NCBI RefSeq assembly: GCF_001625015.1 | Contig: NZ_LVWJ02000014.1 | Span: 3,162,001-3,226,000 of the forward strand | DNA: 64,000 nt | Reading direction: 5' to 3' | Source of the DNA: Lewinella sp. 4G2 | GTDB taxonomy: Bacteria; Bacteroidota; Bacteroidia; Chitinophagales; Saprospiraceae | In this document: positions 16,273-25,044 of the stretch, in pieces | Layout of the letters: every line of letters starts with the position of its first letter | Position numbering within the stretch: position 1 is the stretch's first letter | Notes under the pieces: model-generated | Database searches by the model: none | What the model was told of the DNA's origin: nothing | The model's input: the letters and a program-made list of their open reading frames with translations, nothing else | Translations under genes and position numbers: made by a program

Positions 16273-18009
16273 TCAGGCGCGTTTTTTCGCGTAGCGACGC
16301 TTGCGCACAAAGTTAAACCCAAGGCCGAAGAGGGCGAGCAGCAGCAGCGGAAGACCGATGTTAAGTAAGCGCCACGACGTAGCGTTCGCCACCGCCGCTT
16401 CCTTGTCAGTGAGGCGCAGTTTAACCTCCTTGCCACGAGCACCAATCACCCCATTCGGGTTGAGCAGGTATTCGATGGCATTCAACATGAAGGTTTTGTT
16501 GGCGTACTGAAATTTCTCAAATTTGTTGAAGCCCAACGGGTAGTAGGGATTCTGTTTTCCCACCTCGTTGGAGAGCACGTCACCGTCAGCGATGATCATC
16601 ATCCGGGTTGGCTCGGATTTGGCTTTGAACGCGATTCCATTCTCCCGTAACATGGCTTCGTTTTCCTTGCGCAGCCGGTTAGCATAAGGGCTGGTGAAGG
16701 AACCTTCCAGCAACATGGCCAGGGGTAAGGCCTCCTCGTCAAAACGGTCCAGGTCGAGACTGAATTTCTGCGCGTCCAGATCAATGGGGGAGGGAAGCCG
16801 TTGCCGGCGGGAACGGGGGCTCGTCGTCAGCAACACCGTTTTCTTGACGTCGGGGTCGTCGCTTACCGACTCGATCACAGTAGGGAAGCGAAGATCTACC
16901 GGGTCCAGATTTTTTACTACGGGGTGGTCTTCGCGCGGGATGGATTTTACGTGGTAGGGAAAGTCCACGAGAGTAATGTTGGTCCCTTCCGCACTCCGCC
17001 CCGTCGCCATAGCAATCTTGGTGTTTGAAAGATCCAGGGCGAGCACCGGCGGTAGGCGGAATCCGTATTTAAAGAAGATGTCCTCCAGCCCAGTGGAGTA
17101 AGGTTGGGGGTAGAATTCGTTCCGACCCTGCAAAGAGTCTAGGTCCATTGAAACGGCATCCACGGCCCAGAGGACTTTGCCGCCATTCATGATGTACTGG
17201 TCCAACTTGAATGCTTCAAAATCAGAAAAGGGAATGGTGGGCTTGGCGACAATCAGCAATTCAATGTCGTTGGGAATGAGCGCGAAGCTATCCAAATTCA
17301 CTGGCCCCAGGTCGTAATCTTCGCGGAGGTTCCGCACGAGGTCGATCGTATTGATGCCGGGTAATTCCCCGTGGCCCATCGTGAAGCCAATGAGCGGCTT
17401 ATCATTATTGGTCAGTCCCTCAATGGCGCGGCTCAGGTTGTACTCCAGCAAACTCTCCGCCTGGTTAATCCGTCGGATCTCACTCATGCCGGGTAGGGAA
17501 GGCGCAAGAAAAGGAACGACCCGCTGGCGCGTACCGTACGTCAATACGGCGTAGGGATAGACGGCGTTCAGGCTTCTTTCGGCTGCAGTGGCGGCAGAGT
17601 AAACCGTTACCGGGACGATGCCGAAGTCTTCTTGCAACTGCCGTTGGCGGTCGCGTACGATCTCGGGGTCACCACTCAGGGGATCGGAGAACTCCCACTC
17701 AATATTGTTGGTGTAAGAGGAGAAATCCAGCAGCAGATCGGAGACCTTTTCCTTCAGTCGTTCGTAATTGGCGGGCAACTTACCCGTGAGGAGAATGCGG
17801 ATGGTGAGGCGCTCTTCCAGGTTCTCCAGCTGTTCGGCGGTATTATCCGTAAGCGTGAAGCGCTTGTCTTCCGTCAAATCCCAGGCGCCGTAGAGGGCCG
17901 TCCCGCCGATGCGTGCATTGGCCAGCACGTTGATGATCACGAGCAGGGCTACGGCCAAGGCGAACTGGACGAGCGATTGGTTGCGGTGTTTCTTTTCTAG
18001 TTGGGGCAT
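16273..18009 (-). CDS. gldG: Gliding motility-associated ABC transporter accessory protein GldG
   Basis: 578 aa. The N-terminal membrane segment (VQFALAVALLVIINVLANA) is followed by a large extracytoplasmic domain of the ABC-2 accessory/GldG type: RFTLTDNTAEQLENLEERL, LLDFSSYTNNIEWEF, and QAESLLEYNLSRAIEGL. A C-terminal membrane helix (LLNIGLPLLLLALFGLGF) and a basic tail (RKRRYAKKRA) follow. In Flavobacterium GldG works with GldF and GldA as an ABC transporter needed for gliding. Here gldF is not next to gldG: the upstream neighbour is a DEAD-box helicase. DUF4340 follows downstream. Confidence 0.88.
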   Translation of the reverse strand: MPQLEKKHRNQSLVQFALAVALLVIINVLANARIGGTALYGAWDLTEDKRFTLTDNTAEQLENLEERLTIRILLTGKLPANYERLKEKVSDLLLDFSSYTNNIEWEFSDPLSGDPEIVRDRQRQLQEDFGIVPVTVYSAATAAERSLNAVYPYAVLTYGTRQRVVPFLAPSLPGMSEIRRINQAESLLEYNLSRAIEGLTNNDKPLIGFTMGHGELPGINTIDLVRNLREDYDLGPVNLDSFALIPNDIELLIVAKPTIPFSDFEAFKLDQYIMNGGKVLWAVDAVSMDLDSLQGRNEFYPQPYSTGLEDIFFKYGFRLPPVLALDLSNTKIAMATGRSAEGTNITLVDFPYHVKSIPREDHPVVKNLDPVDLRFPTVIESVSDDPDVKKTVLLTTSPRSRRQRLPSPIDLDAQKFSLDLDRFDEEALPLAMLLEGSFTSPYANRLRKENEAMLRENGIAFKAKSEPTRMMIIADGDVLSNEVGKQNPYYPLGFNKFEKFQYANKTFMLNAIEYLLNPNGVIGARGKEVKLRLTDKEAAVANATSWRLLNIGLPLLLLALFGLGFNFVRKRRYAKKRA

Positions 18010-18129
18010 ACGTACGCTAAAAGAACGCGAAGGTAGGGCTTTGTATTTGGTCCGAAAACAGATTGCGGGCCCACCATCATTGGTTTCGTCGGCCAGACTT
18101 TAAACGCCAACCCTAAAGCATCCGCCGGC

Positions 18130-19353
18130 CTACTTTTTCTTCTTTTCCCAGGCTTCCGCCTCCTTCATCAAGTCCTCCAGCGACATATTATCGGTGCGGC
18201 TGAAGTGCAGCGTTTCTTTGTATTCCTGCCGGTCCAATTCCACTATTTTGATCTCGGTTCCGGTGTAAGCTTCGATGGCCCGCAACTTGTCGTGCTCATT
18301 CGGAGCGCAGAAGGTGTAAGCGATTCCCCGGCGGTCGCCACGGCCGGTCCGGCCCACACGGTGGACGTAATTATCGGGCTGGTCCGGCAGATCGTAGTTG
18401 ATCACGTGGGTCACGTCGGCGATGTCAATTCCGCGGGCACTTACGTCGGTGGCGACCATCATCCGGGTAGCGCCTTCCCGGAAGTCTTCCAGCGCTTTAT
18501 TCCGGTCGTCCTGGCTCATGTCTCCGTGTAGGACCAGGGCTTCAATACCGACGCGTGCCATTGCTTTTGTTACTCTTTCGGCGCGGACGCGGGTGCGAAC
18601 AAATGTAAGGAGCTTCGCCTCCGGGTTTTCTTTGTAGAAGCGCTCGAGGAAAAATCGCTTATCATCCATTTCGATGAAGACGACGGAGTGATCGACGTTG
18701 CGAGAAATAGGATCCTTCGGTGAGATCTGAATTCGTATCGGCTTTTTGACCAGCGTGTAGGCCAATTTCTTGATCTTCTCATTGATGGTGGCCGAAAAGA
18801 ACAGGGTCTGCCGTCGTTTGACGAGGTGGCCCATGATGCCACGGATATCATCAATAAAACCAAGGTCGAGCATCAGGTCCGCTTCGTCCAGTACGAGGAT
18901 GTTGACGCGGCTGAGGCGCAGCGCTCCCTGATTCAACAAGTCAAACATCCGGCCGGGGGTGGCGATGAGGATGTCGACACCATCCTGCAACTGCGCGATC
19001 TGTGGGTCCTGTTCCACCCCTCCGGTCAGGGCAAATATATTGACGCGGGTACCCTTCGCCAGGTCGGAAAACACCTGATCCAATTGCATGGCCAACTCCC
19101 GGGTAGGGACCATTACCAGACACTTGATGCCGTCCTTCCGCCGCTGCCGTTCTTTCCCGGTGTGGATCAACTGGATGACCGGGATGGCGAAAGCCGCCGT
19201 CTTCCCCGTGCCGGTTTGGGCGATCCCCATCACATCTTCACCTTTCAGGATATGGCGGATGGCCTTGTACTGGATATCCGTAGGTCGTTTCCAACCCAGC
19301 TTACCGATTGATCTTTTGATTTCCGGAGCGAGGGGATATTGGTCGAATTTCAT
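18130..19353 (-). CDS. DEAD-box RNA helicase, RhlE-like
   Basis: 407 aa ATP-dependent RNA helicase. All core motifs are visible in order: the Q motif region WKRPTDIQYKAI, motif I AQTGTGKTAA, Ia PTRELA, Ib TPGR, II LDEADLML, III SATI, then ARGIDIADVTHVINYDLP and the final HRVGRTGRG. The C-terminal tail after the core is short, as in RhlE/DeaD-like proteins of Bacteroidota. The likely role is ribosome assembly or mRNA turnover, especially in the cold, though the sequence does not define the substrate. A -7 box ends 4 nt before the start codon, suggesting a leaderless message. Confidence 0.93.
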   Translation of the reverse strand: MKFDQYPLAPEIKRSIGKLGWKRPTDIQYKAIRHILKGEDVMGIAQTGTGKTAAFAIPVIQLIHTGKERQRRKDGIKCLVMVPTRELAMQLDQVFSDLAKGTRVNIFALTGGVEQDPQIAQLQDGVDILIATPGRMFDLLNQGALRLSRVNILVLDEADLMLDLGFIDDIRGIMGHLVKRRQTLFFSATINEKIKKLAYTLVKKPIRIQISPKDPISRNVDHSVVFIEMDDKRFFLERFYKENPEAKLLTFVRTRVRAERVTKAMARVGIEALVLHGDMSQDDRNKALEDFREGATRMMVATDVSARGIDIADVTHVINYDLPDQPDNYVHRVGRTGRGDRRGIAYTFCAPNEHDKLRAIEAYTGTEIKIVELDRQEYKETLHFSRTDNMSLEDLMKEAEAWEKKKK

Positions 19354-19357
19354 GCTG

Positions 19358-19365
19358 CGAAGGTA
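19358..19365 (-). promoter_or_regulatory. -7 box abutting the helicase start codon
   Basis: The minus strand reads TACCTTCG, then 4 nt, then the ATG at 19353. The spacing is identical to that before the NlpC-like gene (12696) and the aminotransferase (34808). Confidence 0.45.
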
Positions 19366-19382
19366 CGGCCCCCCGGGGGCAG

Positions 19383-21800
19383 TTACTGAAACTTAAAGCT
19401 GTACCCGAGGCTGATCACCGGAGCTCCAAAAATGGTCAGCCGGAAGCTCTCCAGCGGGCTGCCGGAAGTCTCCGCGGTAGCGGCGCCAGAAGTGCGGGGT
19501 TGGTAGTAGATATTGTAGGCGTTCTTCCGGCCGTAGAGATTGTAGACCGTAAAGATCCAGTCGCCCACCCATCGTTTTTCCTCCAGTTTGGCGTTGTGAA
19601 TGCGCCAACTGAAATCCAACCGGTGGTAAACGGGAAGCCGCGCATTGTTGCGTTCCAGGAACAACGGAACCGGCGTCTCACCAATCTGCAGAACCCCGTT
19701 AGGAACGGTGTACGGACGATTGGATTGCACCACGAAATTGAGACTGATTTGGTTAGCCTTCTGGTCGTCCAGCGTCAGGTTGAGGTTGAAGGTGTGGGGT
19801 TGATCGAAGTACCCATTGTACTGCTGGCCGGCGTTAACGCTGGTATTGAAAGTTGGCCCATCCACCGTGTTAAGGCTGCGCGCGTAAGCGTAGTTGATCT
19901 CTCCGGTAAAATTGCCCTTCCGTCGTTTGATGCCCGCCTCAATACCGTAGGCTACTCCTTGTCCCTGGATGAGGTCGGTCTCGACCGTTGGGTTGAGAAA
20001 AAAGTCCGCGCCCGGTTTGTATTCCAGTAGGTTATCGATGTCCCGGTAGTAACCTTCCAGGCTGAGTTCGTAGCCCTTGTCGCCCGGCAGCCAGTAGAAT
20101 CCGCTGCTGTAAAGGGTTGCCTTCTGTGGCAGGATGTTGTTGTCCGACAGCTTCCATCGGCTACTAGGCAGTGGCGTTGTGGAGTTGAAGATGTTCTGGA
20201 GGTACTGGCGATTTAGTGCGTAGGCTGCCTTAAAACTCAGCTTCGGGGATAGCTGGTAACTTAAGCCCAATCGTGGTTCGAATCCATTGTAGGTCTGCAT
20301 ATTCTCGCCGCTTCCGAACTCCTCCGTTTCGGTAAGGCGGTCGGGATCCAGGATCTCCTCGTTGTCGTAAATCCGGTTTGTTCCGGGGCCCAGTTGTGCG
20401 TACTGGGTGAAGCGGAGGCCGGCGGAAAGAGTGAGGGCGTCACTGACTTTCCACTCATCCTCCACGAAAAGACTGGCTTCCAGCGATTGCTCGGTATCCA
20501 GATTCACCGGAAGGATGGATTCCACGCCGTCGGGGTCCAGACCGCCGGGGTCGATGTCATAGCGAATCAGCTGTCCTCCACCGGAAAGGCGGTGACCATT
20601 CTCGGTGTTATAGCTGAATATGGATTGCGCGCTGTGGTACTGAATGCGGCTATCGAATTCTATCACGTTATCCGTATCCGCTTGCGGGAAGAGCAACCGG
20701 GGTTTATGGTCGCTCCGGACCAACTGGGTATTCAGGCTCGCCCGATCGTTGAAGATCTTCAGCCACTCCGCCGTTCCATTCAAAGTGGAGTACGTATACT
20801 GATTGCGATCAGACGTTATGCCACTAAACTGATTGAGGAGATCGATCTGGTAAAAGTCAGCACTGTAAAAACCGGACACGGTGAAGATATTCTTCTCATT
20901 CGCGGTGTACCGTAATTTGACGGTGGCATCGGCGAAGCGGGATTCCGTATTCTTCAGGCGGTCGATCTGTTTAAAGATGAAGTCGTTGAATCCACCCCGT
21001 ACTGCGGCCAGAACCTTCACCTTCTTCTGTTTGTCAACCGGTGTTTCAATGCTGAGGTGGCTCGATACGATGCCAATACCTCCCTGCATTTTGAAGTTGT
21101 CTGAAGTGGGATTACGACTCTTGACGTCGAGTACCGAACTGATGCGGCCGCCGAATTTAGCGGGAATGTTTGCCCGGTAGAGGTCGACGCCCCCAATAGC
21201 ATCCGGTGTAAAGACAGAAAATAGACCGAAGAGGTGAGTCGGGGTAAAGACGGGAGCCCCATCGTACAAAACCAGATTCTGATCAATGGTACCACCCCGC
21301 ACGCTTAGCCCATTGCTCGCTTCTCCGGCAGAGTTTACGCCGGAGATCAACTGAAGACCTTTAAATACATCCACTTCACCCAGGGCTACGGGGATTAGCT
21401 CAATGGCTTCAATGTTGAGTCGCTCCACACCCATCACCGGCCGGCTCAATCGTTCACTGGCATCGTTTGAGGTGACGGTGACCGTCTCAATCTGCTGAGC
21501 GGAGGGTACGAGCATAAGCTCAAGGGTTTGGGTAGGGCCGGCCATCCGCACGGTTTGGCTGAGTTGTTCGTAACCTAGAAAGCTGGCCAAAACGGTGAAG
21601 TTTTTGCTGTCCGTTTTCAGCACAACCGTACCTGAGCCGTCTGTCGTTCCGTTTATCGCGGCATCTTCGATCTGGACGTTCACGAATTCCAGCGGAGTCT
21701 TGGTCGACCCATCCGTCACCCGAACGGTCAGTTCATAGGCTTGTCCAGAAGCGAAAGTACTCAGGGTGATAGTCAGTAGAGCAACGATAAAAATCCGCAT
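19383..21800 (-). CDS. TonB-dependent outer-membrane receptor with carboxypeptidase-regulatory-like domain
   Basis: 805 aa. A signal peptide (MRIFIVALLTITLSTFASGQ) precedes a CarboxypepD_reg-like/Ig domain (residues about 22-105, TPLEFVNVQIEDAAINGTTD). The plug domain includes DVFKGLQLISGVNSAGE and GLSVRGGTIDQNLVLYDGAP, and the rest is a 22-strand-type barrel ending in the aromatic SLGYSFKFQ. Such receptors take up ligands across the outer membrane using TonB energy. Pairing with a DUF4249 lipoprotein gene 96 bp upstream is typical of one Bacteroidota subgroup whose ligand is unknown. Confidence 0.92.
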   Translation of the reverse strand: MRIFIVALLTITLSTFASGQAYELTVRVTDGSTKTPLEFVNVQIEDAAINGTTDGSGTVVLKTDSKNFTVLASFLGYEQLSQTVRMAGPTQTLELMLVPSAQQIETVTVTSNDASERLSRPVMGVERLNIEAIELIPVALGEVDVFKGLQLISGVNSAGEASNGLSVRGGTIDQNLVLYDGAPVFTPTHLFGLFSVFTPDAIGGVDLYRANIPAKFGGRISSVLDVKSRNPTSDNFKMQGGIGIVSSHLSIETPVDKQKKVKVLAAVRGGFNDFIFKQIDRLKNTESRFADATVKLRYTANEKNIFTVSGFYSADFYQIDLLNQFSGITSDRNQYTYSTLNGTAEWLKIFNDRASLNTQLVRSDHKPRLLFPQADTDNVIEFDSRIQYHSAQSIFSYNTENGHRLSGGGQLIRYDIDPGGLDPDGVESILPVNLDTEQSLEASLFVEDEWKVSDALTLSAGLRFTQYAQLGPGTNRIYDNEEILDPDRLTETEEFGSGENMQTYNGFEPRLGLSYQLSPKLSFKAAYALNRQYLQNIFNSTTPLPSSRWKLSDNNILPQKATLYSSGFYWLPGDKGYELSLEGYYRDIDNLLEYKPGADFFLNPTVETDLIQGQGVAYGIEAGIKRRKGNFTGEINYAYARSLNTVDGPTFNTSVNAGQQYNGYFDQPHTFNLNLTLDDQKANQISLNFVVQSNRPYTVPNGVLQIGETPVPLFLERNNARLPVYHRLDFSWRIHNAKLEEKRWVGDWIFTVYNLYGRKNAYNIYYQPRTSGAATAETSGSPLESFRLTIFGAPVISLGYSFKFQ

Positions 21801-21896
21801 GCGTGGCTGCTTTGGCGTGTCAGTTCCAGACGGTGGGAGTGACGCTGAATAAGGTAAATGGGGGTGGGTTATCCGGGAGGACTAGCTAAGTTTTGC

Positions 21897-23027
21897 CTAA
21901 TCGATCCATCCGGCGGGCCGGACGGTCGTGCGGTTCAGACCAATACACGGGGCGGCGGGTGGTGGTGGGATACGGGGCTCGAGCCGTAGCGTCCCGTCGA
22001 AGGGCAGGCTACGACCACCGAAAGTATCCCGCTCAATCATGACGCGGTCAACAGTCAGTGCGGCCGCCTTCACGTAACCCAGGACGGGCATGTTCCCCTG
22101 GCTGACGTCACTAAGATTACCGACGAGGGCCGCGGGTAGGGGAGCGTTGAGCCCGCCCGATCCTTCGGCCAGGTCCTGGACCAAGCTGCTAAATTCAAAT
22201 GCCTTACGCGTTACGTTGAATTGTCGGATCTCAAACAGGAGCCGGCCGGGCCGGTTGTAGTCCGTCCGGTTAGCCACCACACCGGAGATCAACTGTCCAT
22301 CACTGAATTCGTCGGAGAAAAGATCGACGTTGGCCGACTCGCTCGTCACCCAGCAGCGCGTATCGCACAAGTAGTCGTACCGTTCTACGAAACGGGACCC
22401 GGGCGTCGGCATACATTCTCCGTTATTGTAGACCGACCGAAAACAGGAGGCACATACCTCGATCGTTTGAAACGTCCCTGAAGTGTACTCGTAATAATTG
22501 GCCTCACCCGCCGGATCCTGTACATCCACCAACACTTGGAAGGCGGGAATGAAACGGTCACGTGCCTCGCTGAAGTAGGACTCCTGTTCAAACTCCACCC
22601 GTACGTTTTGGAAAGGCACGGGTTCGGGTAGTACTTCCGCGGTGGACTCCACCATTTCGCCCCGTGGCGTCGCAATTTGCAGGCGGTAGCTTTCGCCGGG
22701 GATGCCCGCCCAGTCGGTTGGGGGCACGTAGACGCCTGGTGTGGAGGTACTAATCCAATTTACCCCTTGTCCTGCTCCGTCAATACTGGTTACAACGACG
22801 CCTTCGATGGGTTGCAGTACGGAATTACCAAAGAGCAACTCACTACGACTGACCTTTACCTGGCTTTCTCCGGCCACGTTGGTGATGGTGCCGTCCACCA
22901 ACAGGAAGCCTTCCTCGAACTGGAATTCGGGAGCTACGGCGTCAGTACACGTACAGAGTAACAGGAGGAGCGGGAGCAACCCCATCAGTCTCGCTAGGGG
23001 CCGTCTCAGCATTTTCGTTTCATTCAT
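21897..23027 (-). CDS. DUF4249 lipoprotein, partner of TonB-dependent receptor
   Basis: 376 aa from the ATG at 23027 (MNETKML); a longer in-frame version to 23036 is possible, but a TACCTTGC box 5 nt upstream of 23027 favours this start. A lipobox (LLCTCTDA) predicts a lipid-anchored protein. The mature domain shows DUF4249 features: FLLVDGTITNVAGESQVKVS near the start, a central VLVDVQDPAGEANYYEY and a Cys-rich patch (VCASCFRSVYNNGEC, YLCDTRCWV). DUF4249 proteins are thought to be surface lipoproteins cooperating with the adjacent receptor. Here DUF4249 is transcribed before its receptor rather than after it. Confidence 0.85.
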   Translation of the reverse strand: MNETKMLRRPLARLMGLLPLLLLLCTCTDAVAPEFQFEEGFLLVDGTITNVAGESQVKVSRSELLFGNSVLQPIEGVVVTSIDGAGQGVNWISTSTPGVYVPPTDWAGIPGESYRLQIATPRGEMVESTAEVLPEPVPFQNVRVEFEQESYFSEARDRFIPAFQVLVDVQDPAGEANYYEYTSGTFQTIEVCASCFRSVYNNGECMPTPGSRFVERYDYLCDTRCWVTSESANVDLFSDEFSDGQLISGVVANRTDYNRPGRLLFEIRQFNVTRKAFEFSSLVQDLAEGSGGLNAPLPAALVGNLSDVSQGNMPVLGYVKAAALTVDRVMIERDTFGGRSLPFDGTLRLEPRIPPPPAAPCIGLNRTTVRPAGWID

Positions 23028-23079
23028 CGGCCGCAAGGTAAGTCTTCAGGGGGAAGTGTGATCCCACTATCCTTGCTTC

Positions 23080-23096
23080 GCACCTGCGGCAGCGCC
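23080..23096 (+). repeat. Dispersed 17-bp element, copy 4 (intergenic)
   Basis: Exact GCACCTGCGGCAGCGCC in the 98-bp gap between the DUF4249 and DUF1501 genes. The left flank ATCCTTGCTT is shared with the copy at 59926. Confidence 0.85.
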
Positions 23097-23125
23097 CAAC
23101 TGAATGGTAGCTAGAAAACTAGCCT

Positions 23126-24970
23126 CTATTGCTTGATGAATTTGCGGGAGAAGACCTTGCCATCCGCTGTGCGCAGTCGGTAAACGTAAGTGCCGGGAGC
23201 AAGACCACCGGGCCGCAACGCGACGCGGGTATCGACGCCGCCGGGAAGCGTGACCGTGCCCGTGCGTAGGCGCTGACCGCGAACGTCGAAGACCTCGAAG
23301 TTGGCCGTGCTATCAACGGGAGCGTAGACCTTAAGGTAACTATCGGACCGCACCGGATTAGGGCGAGGAAGGCCCACCGCCCAGTCTCCCTTGGCCGTGC
23401 CGCGCAGCCGCGCCGTCTGGATGGGGCTGTATTCGAAGGAGCCGGAAAGATCCTCCTGACGCAGGCGATAGTAGTAAAGTGCCCCGAGGCGGACGTCCGT
23501 ATCCTCAAAAGAATACTCGTTGATGCTATTACCCTGCGCGCCGGGTCTTACCCGACCGATGGCGCGAAAATTGCGCCCGTCCTCGCTGCGTTCGACCACG
23601 AAACCGGCATTGTCAGTTTCCCGGGAAGTGGACCATTCTACCTTGATAGACTTGGTTAGGCCACGGGCCGTAATACTCATCAGATCAACGGGTAAGGATA
23701 GGTTACATCCGTTAAAAATAGGGAGGTACTGGAAGCCGGGGTAGACGAGGTTTTGCACGGTGGTCTCCGGCACGTCGAACCAATCCATCAGCACCGAACC
23801 GTAGACGTCGCGGAAATCATACTGGTACGGGACGCCAGTAATTTGGTCTACCTCGGTGTCAATGACTGGGTTGGTTCCCGTGATGCCACCGGCGACGCAA
23901 TTGCCGAATACAAAGAGGGAGCCGGCGTCGCCGTGGTCGGAACCATTGCTCGCGTTGTCCTTAATGCGGCGGCCAAACTCGCTGAACGTCATGCCCATAA
24001 CGCGGTCCGCCAGCCCGAGCGCTTCGAGATCATCCTGGAAAGCTTTGATGCTGTCGGATAATTCCGTCATCAATTCCGCGTGGCGGCCGGTCAGGCGATC
24101 GCCGTCGTTTACCTGCGCGGAGTGGGTATCGAAGCCAGTCAGCGTAGCCACGTACACCTTTGTCTTCAGCCCGCCACTAATGAGGTAGGCAATGTCCCGC
24201 AACTGTTTGCTGAGGCGGCCGGTCGTGTAATTATCGGCGAGGCTGTTGCCGGCGTTGGCGGCATTCTGAACGACTTCACCGTACTCGTTACTCTGGCCAA
24301 TCAGGGTGCGTACGAAGTCAACTTCCGTACCGTAGTTGGTACCCACGGGTAACGGCGTATCGCCTCCGGGGGCAATGTAGAGGTAGTTGAAGGGGTTGTT
24401 GACGGCAACGCTAAAGTTGGAGCTCGTGCCCTGGCAGGTTTCGCTGATTACCGTACCCATCGTCATCGCGAGCGGGTCAGTGTATTCAGTGCTCGGGTAT
24501 CCAGTCGGATATTCGGGGTGGTCATTTTCGAGGTAGCGACCGAGCCAACCGGTGGTGATGACTTCGTCGGCGTCGGAAGCGGACGTCCAAATGTCGGTGC
24601 TGCGGAAGTGAGAGCGGTTTTGGTTGGGATAGCCAACGGCCTGAACGGCGCCCAGTTTGCCCTCGTCGAAGAGCGTCTTCATCCCCGTCATGGCGGAGTG
24701 GAGCCCCGTTTCTGGCGTAAGATCAATGATGCCGGAATCGGGTAGGGCGATGTTGGGCCGCACGATCCGCAGGTTCTCAATCTGGTCGGTACCGATGAGC
24801 GTATTCAAGCTATCGTTACCGCCGGCAAGTCGTATCAGCACGAGGACCTTGTCGCTATCCGGGTTGATAAATTGGGTGAAAAGTTGGAGGGGAGCACCGG
24901 CCACCCCATTGTTCAGGAGGGCTGGGATACTCAGCGCACCAACGCTGCGGAGGAAGTTTCTTCTTTTCAC
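23126..24970 (-). CDS. DUF1501 family protein with T9SS type A sorting domain
   Basis: 614 aa. The N-terminus MKRRNFLRSVGALSIPALL carries a twin-arginine-like signal as in most DUF1501 proteins. The body has the family motifs DKVLVLIRLAGGNDSLNT, TGWLGRYLE and a sulfatase-like MTFSEFGRRIKDNASNGSDHG, placing it in the alkaline-phosphatase-like superfamily. The last 80 residues (LPRPNPVRSDSYLKVYAPVD to FSRKFIKQ) are a Por-type secretion C-terminal domain, with a fibronectin-like segment before it. It is therefore predicted to be exported by the type IX system. It is transcribed after DUF1800 with a 74-bp gap. The pair is usual in Bacteroidota and Planctomycetes, with function undefined. Confidence 0.92.
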   Translation of the reverse strand: MKRRNFLRSVGALSIPALLNNGVAGAPLQLFTQFINPDSDKVLVLIRLAGGNDSLNTLIGTDQIENLRIVRPNIALPDSGIIDLTPETGLHSAMTGMKTLFDEGKLGAVQAVGYPNQNRSHFRSTDIWTSASDADEVITTGWLGRYLENDHPEYPTGYPSTEYTDPLAMTMGTVISETCQGTSSNFSVAVNNPFNYLYIAPGGDTPLPVGTNYGTEVDFVRTLIGQSNEYGEVVQNAANAGNSLADNYTTGRLSKQLRDIAYLISGGLKTKVYVATLTGFDTHSAQVNDGDRLTGRHAELMTELSDSIKAFQDDLEALGLADRVMGMTFSEFGRRIKDNASNGSDHGDAGSLFVFGNCVAGGITGTNPVIDTEVDQITGVPYQYDFRDVYGSVLMDWFDVPETTVQNLVYPGFQYLPIFNGCNLSLPVDLMSITARGLTKSIKVEWSTSRETDNAGFVVERSEDGRNFRAIGRVRPGAQGNSINEYSFEDTDVRLGALYYYRLRQEDLSGSFEYSPIQTARLRGTAKGDWAVGLPRPNPVRSDSYLKVYAPVDSTANFEVFDVRGQRLRTGTVTLPGGVDTRVALRPGGLAPGTYVYRLRTADGKVFSRKFIKQ

Positions 24971-25044
24971 TTGAGAGCTATTCTTGGGGCCGGAAGCGGC
25001 GGGGTAGGCTTAAAAATTGGAGAGAGGGGAGGCAAGGTCGGTGA

